Part shown: in pieces, positions 1 through 9,554 of the stretch
Layout of the letters: each line of letters starts with the position of its first letter
How positions within the stretch are numbered: the first letter of the stretch is position 1
Assembly (NCBI RefSeq): GCF_018413465.1
Contig: NZ_JAHCDK010000003.1
Span: forward strand, 248,001-312,000
Direction: 5' to 3'
DNA from: Flavobacterium sp. CYK-55
GTDB taxonomy: Bacteria; Bacteroidota; Bacteroidia; Flavobacteriales; Flavobacteriaceae
DNA length: 64,000 nucleotides
Notes under the pieces: model-generated
Seen by the model: the letters and a program-made list of their open reading frames with translations, nothing else
Databases searched by the model: none
What the model was told of the DNA's origin: nothing
Position numbers and translations under genes: made by a program

Positions 1-62
1 AAGGCTTCTTCTTTGCTGTAGGTAATAACATCTTTAACTCTTGGCGAAAAATTATCATCCAT
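1..62 (-). CDS. clpC: ATP-dependent Clp protease ATP-binding subunit ClpC, N-terminal fragment (runs off the window)
   Basis: Reading leftward from an ATG at 62-60 gives MDDNFSPRVKDVITYSKEEA, open to the window edge. This matches the start of flavobacterial ClpC as I know it: the beginning of the Clp N-domain of a Hsp100 AAA+ unfoldase that feeds ClpP. Only about 20 codons are present, so no AAA+ motif is visible and the call rests on the N-terminal signature. It is divergent from gyrA, with a 260-bp gap (63-322) in which I see AT-rich DNA but no confident promoter box. Confidence 0.75.
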   Translation of the reverse strand, partial: MDDNFSPRVKDVITYSKEEA

Positions 63-322
63 AAATAGTAAGGTTTGGTCTTGTAAATTTAATAATTCTG
101 CGGCCTTTAGTCAAAAACTGTTCCTGTCAGAAGTATTGTCAGCTAATTGACAAAAAATATTCAAAAAAAAATAGGGCGCAGATACGAACTTATCAACCGA
201 AAAACAGCCCGATTTTGTTAATAAATAGACGAAATTTAAGAAGGTTTTATAACGAATAAATTTTCGAGAAAGGTTATATTAGCGGGATTTTAAAAACAGA
301 ATAAATTTAAACCAATTAGTAT

Positions 323-2872
323 ATGTCAGACGGAGAAAAGTTAATCCCGATTAACATCGAAGACGAAATGAAATCAGCTTACATCGATTATTCGATGTCG
401 GTTATTGTATCGCGTGCGCTTCCTGATGTTCGAGACGGACTCAAACCTGTACACCGCCGCGTTTTATACGGAATGTATGACCTCGGTGTATTTTCTAACC
501 GCCCACACAAAAAATCCGCAAGAATTGTCGGAGAAGTTTTAGGTAAATATCACCCACACGGAGATACCTCAGTTTACGACGCTATGGTGCGTATGGCTCA
601 AGAATGGAGCTTACGTTATTTGATGGTTGACGGACAAGGTAACTTCGGATCTATTGACGGCGACAGTCCAGCAGCGATGCGTTATACCGAGGCGCGACTC
701 AAAAAATTATCTGAAGACATCATGGCAGATATCGACAAAGAAACGGTTGATTTTCAACTCAACTTTGACGATACCTTATATGAGCCAAAAGTAATGCCTA
801 CACGCATTCCGAATTTGCTCATCAATGGAGCTTCGGGTATTGCCGTGGGTATGGCAACCAATATGGCGCCGCACAACCTTTCAGAAGTGGTTGACGGAAC
901 CTTGGCCTATATTGACAACAACGATATTGAAGTTGACGAACTCATCAATTATATCAAAGCTCCTGATTTTCCTACAGGCGGTGTAATTTATGGCTATGAA
1001 GGTGTTCGCGAAGCTTTCAAAACCGGACGCGGACGAATTGTCATGCGCGCCAAAGTAAACTTTGAAGAAGTTGAAGGTCGCGAATCAATTGTTGTGACTG
1101 AAATTCCTTATCAAGTCAACAAAGCCGAAATGATTCGAAAAACGGCTGATTTGGTCAACGAGAAAAAGATCGAAGGCATTTCAAACATCCGTGACGAATC
1201 GGATAGAAACGGAATGCGCATTGTATACATCCTCAAGCGCGATGCCGTGCCGAATGTCGTACTCAATACCTTATTTAAATATACCCAACTTCAATCATCG
1301 TTTAGTGTGAACAATATTGCGCTCGTGAATGGTCGTCCGCAAATGTTGAATCTAAAAGATTTGATTCTGCACTTTGTAGATCACCGACACGATGTAGTAG
1401 TTCGTCGCGCTCAATTTGAATTGCGAAAAGCCGAAGAACGCGCACATATTTTAGAAGGTTTGATCATTGCTTCTGACAACATTGACGAAGTAATTGCTCT
1501 TATTCGCGGCTCTAAAAATACCGATGAAGCCCGTGAGAAATTGATGGAGCGTTTTAGCTTGACCGATATTCAATCGCGTGCTATTGTTGAAATGCGTTTG
1601 CGTCAACTCACCGGACTAGAGCAAGACAAATTACGTGCTGAGTATGAAGACATCATGAAACTCATCCAAGAATTGAAAGATTTATTGGCGAGCAAAGAAC
1701 TTCGTATGGAGCTCATCAAAAAAGAATTGATTGAAGTAAAAGAAAAATACGGCGACGAAAGACGTTCAACTATTGAATATTCTGGTGGCGATGTGAGCAT
1801 TGAAGATTTAATTGCCGATGAAAATGTGGTAATTACCATCTCGCACGCGGGTTACATCAAACGTACATCGCTTTCAGAATACAAAACCCAGAACCGCGGT
1901 GGTGTAGGGCAGAAGAGCGCCGCAACGCGTGATCAGGATTTCTTAGAACATTTATTTGTAGCCACGAATCACCAGTATTTGTTGTTCTTTACCCAAAAAG
2001 GAAAATGTTTCTGGATGCGTGTATACGAAATTCCGGAAGGTTCAAAAGCCAGCAAAGGCCGTGCGATTCAAAATCTCATCAACATTGAGAACGACGATAA
2101 AGTCAAAGCTTTTATTTGCACCAAAGACTTAAAAGACGAAGAATACATCAACAACCATTTTGTGATTATGGCCACCAAACAAGGTCAGGTCAAAAAAACA
2201 CCGTTGGAACAATATTCACGTCCACGTCAAAACGGTATCAACGCGATTACCATTCGCGAAGACGACGAACTCATCGGAGCAAAACTCACCACCGGAAACA
2301 GCCAAGTTTTGATTGCTGTAAAATCGGGTAAGTTGGTTCGCTTTGAAGAGAGTAAAACGCGTCCGATGGGTAGAACAGCTTCAGGAGTTCGCGGTATTAC
2401 TTTGGCCAGCGAAAAAGACGAAGTCATCGGCATGGTAGCTATTGACGAAAAAGAAGTCAATGAAACGCAATTACTGGTTGTAACTGAAAACGGTTATGGA
2501 AAACGCACCAAGCTTGTGGATGATGACGGAGAAGATGTTTACCGTATTACCAACCGTGGAGGAAAAGGTGTCAAAACTTTAAATATTACCGAAAAAACCG
2601 GACAGCTCATTTCAATTAGCGATGTAACCGATGAAGATGATTTGATGATCATCAATAAATCAGGATTGACCATCCGAATGGAAGTATCGAGCCTCAGGGT
2701 TATGGGTCGCGCTACCCAAGGTGTCAGACTCATTAATATTAAAGGTAATGATTCTATTGCGGCGGTAACCAAAGTTATGAAAGAAGATGAAGAAGCTGAA
2801 GGTCAAGATTTAGACAGAGAAATCTCTGAAACTGATTTAACTTCAGACGAAATCAACGAAACTCAAGAATAA
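323..2872 (+). CDS. gyrA: DNA gyrase subunit A
   Basis: The A subunit of type II topoisomerase, which introduces negative supercoils into DNA in an A2B2 complex with GyrB. The 849-residue length is typical of Bacteroidota. The N-terminal breakage-reunion domain has the catalytic tyrosine Tyr121 in [10 protein letters not shown] and the quinolone-determining stretch [10 protein letters not shown] at residues 77-86. The position equivalent to E. coli Ser83 is Thr82, and Asp86 matches Asp87. A central coiled coil (about 430-490) is followed by the C-terminal beta-pinwheel with a GyrA box, QNRGGVG, near residue 527, which marks gyrase rather than ParC. The tail is acidic. A TPR gene follows 18 bp downstream, probably co-transcribed. 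Confidence 0.97.
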   Translation: MSDGEKLIPINIEDEMKSAYIDYSMSVIVSRALPDVRDGLKPVHRRVLYGMYDLGVFSNRPHKKSARIVGEVLGKYHPHGDTSVYDAMVRMAQEWSLRYLMVDGQGNFGSIDGDSPAAMRYTEARLKKLSEDIMADIDKETVDFQLNFDDTLYEPKVMPTRIPNLLINGASGIAVGMATNMAPHNLSEVVDGTLAYIDNNDIEVDELINYIKAPDFPTGGVIYGYEGVREAFKTGRGRIVMRAKVNFEEVEGRESIVVTEIPYQVNKAEMIRKTADLVNEKKIEGISNIRDESDRNGMRIVYILKRDAVPNVVLNTLFKYTQLQSSFSVNNIALVNGRPQMLNLKDLILHFVDHRHDVVVRRAQFELRKAEERAHILEGLIIASDNIDEVIALIRGSKNTDEAREKLMERFSLTDIQSRAIVEMRLRQLTGLEQDKLRAEYEDIMKLIQELKDLLASKELRMELIKKELIEVKEKYGDERRSTIEYSGGDVSIEDLIADENVVITISHAGYIKRTSLSEYKTQNRGGVGQKSAATRDQDFLEHLFVATNHQYLLFFTQKGKCFWMRVYEIPEGSKASKGRAIQNLINIENDDKVKAFICTKDLKDEEYINNHFVIMATKQGQVKKTPLEQYSRPRQNGINAITIREDDELIGAKLTTGNSQVLIAVKSGKLVRFEESKTRPMGRTASGVRGITLASEKDEVIGMVAIDEKEVNETQLLVVTENGYGKRTKLVDDDGEDVYRITNRGGKGVKTLNITEKTGQLISISDVTDEDDLMIINKSGLTIRMEVSSLRVMGRATQGVRLINIKGNDSIAAVTKVMKEDEEAEGQDLDREISETDLTSDEINETQE

Positions 2873-2890
2873 TTAATTAATTCTATCACC

Positions 2891-4174
2891 ATGAAAAATA
2901 AACATTTCATAGTTGCGTCTGCTTTGATGATTTCTTTGGGAAGTTTTGCTCAAAAAGATCAAATTAAAGCTGCTGAAAAAGCGCTCAAAAATGAAAACCC
3001 AACTGAGGCGCTTGCATCACTAGGTCAAGCCGAATCATTAATTTCTAATGCTTCTGAAGCCGAAAAAGCTCAATATTATTTTGTGAAGGGCAATGCACAC
3101 AAAGCATTGGCAACCAAGAAAACTGAAGTTTCCAAAAATTTATCGGCGGCGGCGGCGGCTTATCAGCAAGTCTTGAGTATTGAAAAAGCAGCAGGGAAAT
3201 CTAAATTCACCGAGCAAGCACAAACTTCACTAGCCGAAGCCAAAAACGATTTGGTTAATGCAGCTATTGAAGCCGGTAAAGCCAAAAACTACTCTGTAGC
3301 TGCCGATTTATTATACGCGGCTTATCAAGCAGACAAGTCAGATATGGAAAAATTGTACTATGCTGCAAGTTATGCTACCAACGGTGAGCAATTTGACAGA
3401 GCTTTGGAATACTACAGCGAACTCAAGAAACTCAACTATTCTGGCGAAGGAACTAATTACTACGCTAAAAATGCTGTTAACGATCAAGAAGAATTTTTTG
3501 GAAATACTGCAGCTGCAAAAACTGACCGTGATACCAAAGTTCGCTTAAAGTTGTATAGTGAGCCAAGAGATGAAAAAGTTCCATCTAAAAAAGGTGAAAT
3601 TTACAAGAATACAGCGCTCATTTTGGTACAGCAAGGAAAAACGGATGAAGCCAAAAAAGCACTAACCGAAGCCAAAACAGCAAATCCTGACGATACATCA
3701 ATTATGTTAGCCGAAGCTAATCTTTATTTAGAACTCAAAGATTTAGCAACCTACAAAAGATTGGCTGGTGAACTTCTTGCTAAAAATCCTAACGATGCTG
3801 ACTTAGCCTATAACATTGGGGTTATTTCATCTAAAACAGATGCCGTTGAAGCCGAAGGTTACTATAAAAAAGCCATTGAAATTGACCCCAAGTATACCAA
3901 TGCTTATTTGAACTTGGCAATTTTAAAACTCGATGGCGATAAAAAATTTGTTGATGAAATGAACAAATTGGGCAACTCAGATAAAGACAATAAACGTTAC
4001 GAAGTACTTAAAAAGCAACGAAACGAAATGTTTAGCTCAACTTTGCCTTATTTAGAAAAGGCTTATGAACTTGATCCAAAAAATGAAGATGTGGCCAATA
4101 CACTTTTAAATGTTTATGGCGCGCTTGAAATGATGGACAAGAAAAAAGCACTAAAAGCTAAACTCGGAAAATAA
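2891..4174 (+). CDS. Secreted/periplasmic tetratricopeptide repeat protein
   Basis: A 427-residue protein with a Sec signal peptide (MKNKHFIVASALMISLGSFAQ, cut after about residue 21) and many alanine-rich helical pairs typical of TPRs. Clear units include residues about 235-270 (KNTALILVQQGKTDEAKKAL) and 305-345, with the ANP/DP turns usual in TPRs. It probably acts as a periplasmic or outer-membrane-associated scaffold; no catalytic motif is seen. It lies 18 bp after gyrA, and linkage of a TPR gene to gyrA recurs in flavobacteria as I recall. The operon ends at the strong hairpin at 4194-4224. The partner is unknown. Confidence 0.85.
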   Translation: MKNKHFIVASALMISLGSFAQKDQIKAAEKALKNENPTEALASLGQAESLISNASEAEKAQYYFVKGNAHKALATKKTEVSKNLSAAAAAYQQVLSIEKAAGKSKFTEQAQTSLAEAKNDLVNAAIEAGKAKNYSVAADLLYAAYQADKSDMEKLYYAASYATNGEQFDRALEYYSELKKLNYSGEGTNYYAKNAVNDQEEFFGNTAAAKTDRDTKVRLKLYSEPRDEKVPSKKGEIYKNTALILVQQGKTDEAKKALTEAKTANPDDTSIMLAEANLYLELKDLATYKRLAGELLAKNPNDADLAYNIGVISSKTDAVEAEGYYKKAIEIDPKYTNAYLNLAILKLDGDKKFVDEMNKLGNSDKDNKRYEVLKKQRNEMFSSTLPYLEKAYELDPKNEDVANTLLNVYGALEMMDKKKALKAKLGK

Positions 4175-4193
4175 TTTCAAAAGCAATTCATCA

Positions 4194-4224
4194 AAAAAGC
4201 CTGTCTTACTCGGACAGGCTTTTT
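4194..4224. terminator. Bidirectional rho-independent terminator
   Basis: A perfect 12-bp stem (AAAAAGCCTGTC / GACAGGCTTTTT) with a 7-nt loop and A/T tracts on both sides. It lies between the convergent TPR gene and NlpC/P60 gene and can serve both strands. Confidence 0.9.
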
Positions 4225-4227
4225 GAT

Positions 4228-4989
4228 TTATATAATTTTCTTAATCACTCTCAATTTGTGTGTATGTCGATTGGTTTCGGCATTAAAAATACCCAAATGA
4301 TCCAATCGGTCAATCCGAACTTTACCGCTGGCATGAATGATATAATTGTCATCCATGATGATGCCTACATGAATAATATTGCCTTCTTCATTGTCAAAAA
4401 AAGCCAAATCACCGGGCTCACTTTCTTCAATAAAACTCAGTGCATCGCCTTGGGTGGCTTGTTGTGACGCATCGCGTTGCAAAAAATAACCGTTGAGTTT
4501 ATACACCATTTGGGTAAAACCAGAACAATCAATCCCAAACGGTGTTTTTCCGCCCCACAAATACGGTGCATTCAAATACATAAATGCCGTATTGATTAAA
4601 TTGGCTTTTGATTTCAAACCGCTGATGCGCAAACCTTCAAAGCTAAATCCAGCCGTATTGATATCTGCATGGTTTAAAAATGACAACGAAGCTCCGAGCG
4701 GAATCGGCATCAACAAATGGTTCGGCGAGGTAATATATTCCACCAAATCAGAATTCAGCACAACCGCATCATTGCTCAGTTGCTGGTATTGTTGTTCCGA
4801 AATTTCCTGAAATTGTTTTGAATCAACCCAACCTTCATAACCGTCGTACTGCAACGCAATTCTGGCCCATTGTTTTTGACGTTCGAGCACCTTAAAATGC
4901 TCGCCAAACAACACCTGCGATACAATCTCGCTTTTGTCGCTGGCTTCTGCCCGCAAAGGAATAATGGCTAAATTACAGATTCCGTACAT
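4228..4989 (-). CDS. NlpC/P60 family cell-wall hydrolase with N-terminal SH3-like region
   Basis: A predicted peptidoglycan gamma-D-glutamyl-diamino acid endopeptidase of 253 residues. Residues about 5-60 look like a bacterial SH3 domain (binding or targeting), and residues about 130-253 form the NlpC/P60 papain-like domain. The catalytic cysteine is Cys155 in GIDCSGFTQ, preceded by the typical YLWGGKTP. The histidines are His207 (IIHVGI) and His219 (YIIHASG). No signal peptide is obvious at the chosen ATG, so export is unclear, though this is common for flavobacterial homologues. It converges on the TPR gene across a shared terminator. Confidence 0.9.
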   Translation of the reverse strand: MYGICNLAIIPLRAEASDKSEIVSQVLFGEHFKVLERQKQWARIALQYDGYEGWVDSKQFQEISEQQYQQLSNDAVVLNSDLVEYITSPNHLLMPIPLGASLSFLNHADINTAGFSFEGLRISGLKSKANLINTAFMYLNAPYLWGGKTPFGIDCSGFTQMVYKLNGYFLQRDASQQATQGDALSFIEESEPGDLAFFDNEEGNIIHVGIIMDDNYIIHASGKVRIDRLDHLGIFNAETNRHTHKLRVIKKII

Positions 4990-5033
4990 TCGATTTATGT
5001 TGAATGTTAAATGATAAATTTTGAATGGTTAGA

Positions 5034-5140
5034 AGCTGGTACCTGCTTTCCACTATATCTTTTGCGCCAACCAACTTTAAGATAATTTGATAAATTAAAC
5101 GCTGGCACAAAAGGATGCCGTTGCAATCAGGGCTAGGGCA
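5034..5140. repeat. Flavobacterial interspersed intergenic repeat, family 1 (copy a)
   Basis: A copy of a hairpin-forming repeat seen three times in this window. It begins near CTGGTACCTGCTTTCC, has an inverted repeat TTTTGCGCCA (5060-5069) / TGGCACAAAA (5103-5112), and ends with ATCAGGGCTAGGGCA (5126-5140). The 15-bp end is identical in copy b (24484-24498), and its 11-bp core ATCAGGGCTAG is inverted in copy c (51367-51377). It lies in the gap between the thiolase and NlpC/P60 genes and has no coding potential. Confidence 0.7.
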
Positions 5141-5183
5141 GTACACTTGAAGCAATCAACCAATTCAAAAAAAACTCTATTTA

Positions 5184-6362
5184 TTATGCGCGTTCAATCA
5201 CAATCGCCGAAGCTCCACCGCCGCCATTACAAATAGCAGCCGCTCCAATTCTGGCGTTGTTTTGTTCTAAAACATTAATAAGCGTTACAATAATTCTCAC
5301 GCCTGAACATCCCAGCGGATGCCCCAACGAAACCGCCCCACCGTTCACATTTACTTTATCATTGTCTAAGCCTAAAATTTGTGCATTGGCCAAACCAACT
5401 ACAGAAAAAGCCTCATTGAACTCAAAGAAATCTACATCACTCACAGATAATCCGGCTTTGTCTAAGGCTTTCGGTAAAGCTTTAGCCGGAGCAGTCGTAA
5501 ACCATTTAGGTTCTTGAGCCGCATCGGCATAACTGCGAATGTAAGCGAGTGGTTTTAAACCTAAAGCTTGAGCTTTTTCTTCGCTCATCAATACCACTGC
5601 ACCGGCTCCGTCATTAATGGTTGAAGCATTAGCGGCGGTTACGGTTCCTTCTTTGGTAAAAACAGCACTCAAAGTTGGAATTTTATCGAGTTTTACGTTG
5701 GTAAATTCTTCATCACGGGTTACCATCACCGGTTCGCCACGTCTTTGCGGCACCGCCACCGGAACAACTTCATTGTTGAATTTTCCGGCTTCCCAAGCGC
5801 GCGCAGAACGCTCATAGGATTGAATCGCAAACGCATCTTGAGATTCTCGCGTAATTTTATATTCTGACGCACACAAATCAGCACTAACACCCATGGCATT
5901 GTGGTCATAAGCATCTTGCAAACCGTCTTTTTGCATACCGTCAATCAGTTGGGCAGGACCAAACTTAACTCCGTTGCGCATGTGCACGTAATGTGGAATC
6001 ATACTCATGCTTTCCATGCCACCGGCCACAATAACTTCTGCATCACCGGCCATAATAGCCTGCGCACCTTGCATGACAGCTTTCATTCCTGAAGCACAAA
6101 CTTTATTCACAGTAGTAGCAATCACAGAATTAGGCAATCCGGCAAACAAAGCGGCTTGACGAGCAGGTGCTTGTCCAACTCCGGCTTGAATCACATTACC
6201 CATAATCACTTCATCAACCAAATTTGGGTCAAGACTGATTTTGTCTAAAGCTCCTTTGATAGCCACAGCGCCCAATTGCGGAGCTGTCATAGATGATAGT
6301 GCGCCCATAAAACTTCCAATCGGAGTTCTGGCAGCTGAAACGATTACTACTTTTTTGTTCAT
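5184..6362 (-). CDS. Acetyl-CoA C-acyltransferase (thiolase)
   Basis: A biosynthetic-type thiolase of 392 residues that condenses two acetyl-CoA to acetoacetyl-CoA or runs the thiolytic reverse. The nucleophile is Cys89 in NKVCASGMK. The C-terminal active site is visible as NEAF (about 317), GHPLGCSG (about 350) and CNGGGGAS (near 380). Length and motifs fit a cytosolic AtoB/PhaA-type enzyme rather than a FadA partner of a multienzyme complex. No FadB, PhaB or HMG-CoA synthase gene is adjacent, so the physiological direction cannot be set. It is transcribed away from the tRNA cluster. Confidence 0.93.
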   Translation of the reverse strand: MNKKVVIVSAARTPIGSFMGALSSMTAPQLGAVAIKGALDKISLDPNLVDEVIMGNVIQAGVGQAPARQAALFAGLPNSVIATTVNKVCASGMKAVMQGAQAIMAGDAEVIVAGGMESMSMIPHYVHMRNGVKFGPAQLIDGMQKDGLQDAYDHNAMGVSADLCASEYKITRESQDAFAIQSYERSARAWEAGKFNNEVVPVAVPQRRGEPVMVTRDEEFTNVKLDKIPTLSAVFTKEGTVTAANASTINDGAGAVVLMSEEKAQALGLKPLAYIRSYADAAQEPKWFTTAPAKALPKALDKAGLSVSDVDFFEFNEAFSVVGLANAQILGLDNDKVNVNGGAVSLGHPLGCSGVRIIVTLINVLEQNNARIGAAAICNGGGGASAIVIERA

Positions 6363-6554
6363 AAATGTTGCGTTTTATTATTTGGTTGCGAATTTAGTTA
6401 ATTTAGGACAATCCTTAATTAGATTTTTGACAATATTTACCCATTGTTGCAGCTAAAAATGATGTTTTGACAAAAGCAGATAAGCTATTGTTTGCTCTAT
6501 AAGTTTGATTGTTAATGATTTTGCATTAACTTGAAAAAAAACGTTGATTTTTAT

Positions 6555-6585
6555 TTGTAAAATTTAGAATTGAACATTACATTTG
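6555..6585 (+). promoter_or_regulatory. Promoter of the tRNA cluster (Bacteroidetes -33/-7 type)
   Basis: A TTG at 6555-6557 and an exact TAnnTTTG box (TACATTTG, 6578-6585) are 20 bp apart, inside the 17-23 bp range of Bacteroidetes sigma-ABfr promoters. It points toward tRNA-Ser, whose mature end is 44 bp downstream. Confidence 0.65.
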
Positions 6586-6628
6586 CAACCGCTTAAAACA
6601 CAAGATTACGTTCTTAATAGTTTTAACA

Positions 6629-6715
6629 GGAGAGTTGCCTGAGAGGCCGAAAGGACATGTTTGCTAAACATGCGTATGGGAAACTGTACCAAGGGTTCGA
6701 ATCCCTTACTCTCCG
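6629..6715 (+). tRNA. tRNA-Ser (GCT)
   Basis: A class II tRNA of about 87 nt. The acceptor arms GGAGAGT / ACTCTCC pair fully, the anticodon loop reads TTTGCTAAA (anticodon GCT, codons AGC/AGU), a long variable arm is present, and the T-loop is GGTTCGAATCC. The 3' CCA is not encoded. It is first in a Ser-Pro-Arg tRNA cluster. Confidence 0.95.
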
Positions 6716-6719
6716 CACT

Positions 6720-6794
6720 CGGGGTGTAGCGTAGCCCGGTCATCGCGCCTGGTTTGGGACCAGGAGGTCGCAGGTTCGAATCCTGCCACCCCGA
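6720..6794 (+). tRNA. tRNA-Pro (TGG)
   Basis: The acceptor stem CGGGGTG pairs with CACCCCG. The anticodon loop TTTGGGA carries TGG, and the T-arm contains GGTTCGAATCC. CCA is not encoded. The last 16 nt plus 3 flanking bases (6779-6797) recur exactly at 6940-6958, which looks like a tRNA attachment-site duplication. Confidence 0.95.
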
Positions 6795-6797
6795 CAA
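6779..6797. repeat. att-like direct repeat, copy 1 (3' end of tRNA-Pro)
   Basis: The 19-bp sequence AATCCTGCCACCCCGACAA covers the T-loop and acceptor 3' side of tRNA-Pro plus three bases beyond the gene. It is identical to 6940-6958. Such repeats normally mark attL/attR of tyrosine-integrase elements, but only 142 bp lie between the copies here. Confidence 0.6.
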
Positions 6798-6939
6798 AGT
6801 AATTCCTTTTTTGCTCTGCAAAATGTTTTGGAGTTTTGAAATAACAAATTTATTTGATTATTTAAAAATGACAAAAATATTAAGTCAAAGACTTAAAAGG
6901 AATGGGTTTGGTAAAATCAATATTTCAGTATCATGAAAT

Positions 6940-6958
6940 AATCCTGCCACCCCGACAA
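6940..6958. repeat. att-like direct repeat, copy 2 (tRNA-Pro 3' fragment)
   Basis: An exact copy of 6779-6797 lying 11 bp before tRNA-Arg, with no tRNA body upstream of it. The 142 bp between the copies are AT-rich and show no integrase or other convincing gene. It could be an excision scar, a deleted element, or a truncated tRNA-Pro duplicate. Confidence 0.6.
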
Positions 6959-6968
6959 TTAAAATTAA

Positions 6969-7042
6969 GGTCCAGTAGCTCAGCTGGATAGAGCAACTGC
7001 CTTCTAAGCAGTAGGTCTCAGGTTCGAATCCTGACTGGATCA
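6969..7042 (+). tRNA. tRNA-Arg (TCT)
   Basis: The acceptor stem GGTCCAG / CTGGATC closes with one G-T pair. The anticodon loop CTTCTAA carries TCT (codons AGA/AGG), and the T-arm contains GGTTCGAATCC. CCA is not encoded. It is last in the cluster and is followed directly by a terminator. Confidence 0.95.
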
Positions 7043-7046
7043 CATG

Positions 7047-7072
7047 AAAGCCTCTGTTTTGAGGCTTTTTTT
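7047..7072 (+). terminator. Rho-independent terminator of the tRNA cluster
   Basis: An 8-bp stem AAAGCCTC / GAGGCTTT with a 6-nt loop, continuing into a T run, begins 5 bp after tRNA-Arg. Confidence 0.85.
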
Positions 7073-7083
7073 GTATCAAATAA

Positions 7084-7118
7084 AAAGGGCTCAAACCTAA
7101 GTAGTTTCAGCCCTTTAA
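7084..7118 (-). terminator. Terminator of the DUF4397 gene
   Basis: On the minus strand AAAGGGCT pairs with AGCCCTTT around an inner GAAAC/GTTTG extension, followed by T-rich DNA. It sits 18 bp past the stop codon at 7136. Confidence 0.7.
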
Positions 7119-7135
7119 TTTTCTAAGCAAAAGCT

Positions 7136-9532
7136 TTATTTCTTAATCACAATTTTTTTCTGTAAACTATAGTTGTCAATTTCCAAATCAACAACATACA
7201 TTCCGTCAGACAAATTACTTACATCAATTGTGTTTTGCGCATTGGTTATGTTTTTCACAACTCTTCCGCTCATGTCTGTAATTTTTCCTGAGATAGTTTC
7301 ATATCCAAAAGGAATTTTTAGATTGATGTTGTCAGCAGCCGGATTCGGATATAACACAACTTGTGAGGCTGAAAAATCGTCGTTAGACAAAGTCACCAAT
7401 GGCAAAGGAATCAAATCTCCACCGCTTGGCAAGGCTACCCAAAGACCAAATGCAGCTCCGTTGCTGTTGTTGTCCGGATTCAAAAATCCACTGGCTACTA
7501 CTGTGAGTGACTGACCTTGTAAACCCAGAGTTTGCAATGGAGCAGCATAAGTAGCAACCACTACAGTTCCGCTGGCATCGCGAACATCTAATGTGTAATC
7601 TGCTGTGGGTAATTCTAAAAAATTCGCTGTAAAATCACCGTACGATAAATCATCCACTACAGTACCCGCCGGAACACTGGTTTCAACCACATCAACCGTT
7701 GGCGCATCGGTAGCACCATGATACAACAATACATCGGTGTTGTTGGCATTTGAAGCTATTTCTCTAGCAGGTGTGAATACTGATAATCCAAAGGATTGGC
7801 TCGGTGTATATCCTGATGGACTCACAATTCCGCTGGCCACCACCACATATTTTTCATTGGCAGTGAGTGTTACCGTAGTATTAAAAATACTTTCCGAAAC
7901 AGATGAACTTGTCGCCGGAGCAATATCAATTTGTACCGGAACTCCTGCGGGCGCATCAATAAATGGAGTGGCAGTTCTGAACTTGAAGTTGTTCAAAGCT
8001 AAATCGCCATTGATGTACACATCAACAAACTCTGCGGCAGCATCGGCCGAGTTGTGGATGATTTGCACACGAGCAGTAGGAGCTGGTGGAACAATTGGCA
8101 ACGGAATTAAATTACCTCCAGAATGCGTGGCTACCCAAAGACCAAATTCAGGTCCATTGCTGTTGGCTGTAGGGTTCAAAAATCCGCTGGCAACAACTAC
8201 TAAAGCTTTTCCGTCAAGTGCTAGACTAGACAAAGGTGCCTGGAAAGTAGCGACCGTATTGGTTCCTGAAGCATCGCGAACATCAATCAAATAATCAGCG
8301 GTAGGCAATTCAAGGTAATTATTGGTAAAATCACCATATGACAAATCATTAACAATAGTGCCAGCCGGAACACTCGTTTCTACTATATCGACCGTAGGAG
8401 CATCCGTTGAACCATGATGAATCAAAATATCTGTATTATTGCCGTCATAGGCTACCTCTCGACCTTGATCATAAACCGACAACTGAAAAGGTTGATTCGG
8501 AGTATAGCCAGTTGGACTTACGATACCATCGGCAACAATAACATATTCAGAACCAATATTCAAACTTGTGGTAAGATTGTAGATGCTTTCGGCTGATGAT
8601 ATACTGTTACTCGGGGCAATATCAATAGAAACTGGTTGTCCGGCGCGCAAATCCAACCAAGGAGTTGCCGTTCGAAAAGCAAAATCATCTAATGCTAAAT
8701 CGCCATCTATATACACATCTACCAATGAAGCAGCCGCATCGGCAGAATTGTGGATAATTTGAACACGAGCATAAGGAGATTGTGGCAAAGGAATTAAATT
8801 GCCTCCACTCGGAAGCGCAACCCACAATCCAAAAGAAGGCCCATTGTTGTTGTACGTTGGATTTAAAAATCCACTGGCCACCACTGTAATTGCTTGATCT
8901 TGTAAACCCAAATCAAGAAGTTTTACGTCATAAGATGAAATGACCGTTCCACCAGTTTGGTTGGTCACATCAATGGTATAATTTCCGGTGGGTAATTCTA
9001 CATAACCATTACTAAAAAAGGGATAAGAAATATTGTCAACAACGGTGTTGATGGGAAGAAATGTAGTGTGAACAATATCTACCGTAGGTGCATCGGTACC
9101 GCCATGGCAAACCAAAATGTCCGTATTTCCAGCCATTGAAGATGACTCTCGACCCTGATTGTAAACGGATAATTCAAAAGGCCTGAAAGGTGAATATGCC
9201 GATGAATTAATCAATCCATTGGCTACAATTACGTAGGTTTGGTTGGCATCAAAAGTAACTACAGTATTGTAAATACTTTCAGCTACAGAACTGCTGTTGC
9301 CCGGAGCAATGTCAACAGCAATTAGAATGTTAGAGGGTACATCTGCAAATGCAGTTGCGGTTCTGAATGCAAAATCATCATAGATTTTGTCTCCGTTGAT
9401 ATACACATCAACTGTTTGTGCTGCAGCATCGGCACAATTGTGGATTAATTGAACCCGTGCACTTTGTGCTAGCGCGGTACTTACATAAAGAAGTAACGCA
9501 ACCAATTTAAAGAAATGTGAGATTTGTTTCAT
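7136..9532 (-). CDS. Secreted protein with three DUF4397 modules and T9SS type A sorting domain
   Basis: A 798-residue exported protein. It has a signal peptide at residues 1-22 (ends STALAQ), then three tandem modules beginning ARVQLIHNCADAAA (about 24), ARVQIIHNSADAAA (about 251) and ARVQIIHNSADAAA (about 489). Each is roughly 235 residues and ends in a variant of GLWVALPSGGDLIPLP. Each module contains two DUF4397-like beta-sandwich halves. Residues about 725-798 form a T9SS type A C-terminal domain (LYPNPAADNINL ... VIKK). It is probably carried across the outer membrane and attached to the surface; the function of DUF4397 is unknown. It has its own promoter and terminator. Confidence 0.92.
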   Translation of the reverse strand: MKQISHFFKLVALLLYVSTALAQSARVQLIHNCADAAAQTVDVYINGDKIYDDFAFRTATAFADVPSNILIAVDIAPGNSSSVAESIYNTVVTFDANQTYVIVANGLINSSAYSPFRPFELSVYNQGRESSSMAGNTDILVCHGGTDAPTVDIVHTTFLPINTVVDNISYPFFSNGYVELPTGNYTIDVTNQTGGTVISSYDVKLLDLGLQDQAITVVASGFLNPTYNNNGPSFGLWVALPSGGNLIPLPQSPYARVQIIHNSADAAASLVDVYIDGDLALDDFAFRTATPWLDLRAGQPVSIDIAPSNSISSAESIYNLTTSLNIGSEYVIVADGIVSPTGYTPNQPFQLSVYDQGREVAYDGNNTDILIHHGSTDAPTVDIVETSVPAGTIVNDLSYGDFTNNYLELPTADYLIDVRDASGTNTVATFQAPLSSLALDGKALVVVASGFLNPTANSNGPEFGLWVATHSGGNLIPLPIVPPAPTARVQIIHNSADAAAEFVDVYINGDLALNNFKFRTATPFIDAPAGVPVQIDIAPATSSSVSESIFNTTVTLTANEKYVVVASGIVSPSGYTPSQSFGLSVFTPAREIASNANNTDVLLYHGATDAPTVDVVETSVPAGTVVDDLSYGDFTANFLELPTADYTLDVRDASGTVVVATYAAPLQTLGLQGQSLTVVASGFLNPDNNSNGAAFGLWVALPSGGDLIPLPLVTLSNDDFSASQVVLYPNPAADNINLKIPFGYETISGKITDMSGRVVKNITNAQNTIDVSNLSDGMYVVDLEIDNYSLQKKIVIKK

Positions 9533-9554
9533 AGGATTTGTTTATTTGTTGTAA

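Noticed and set aside
8..322. Riboswitch or leader RNA upstream of gyrA
   Set aside because: I found AT-rich DNA without a convincing conserved stem or aptamer-like core.
6754..6936. Small ORF overlapping tRNA-Pro and the att-like interval
   Set aside because: It begins inside a tRNA gene, has no family features, and its composition follows the tRNA then AT-rich DNA.
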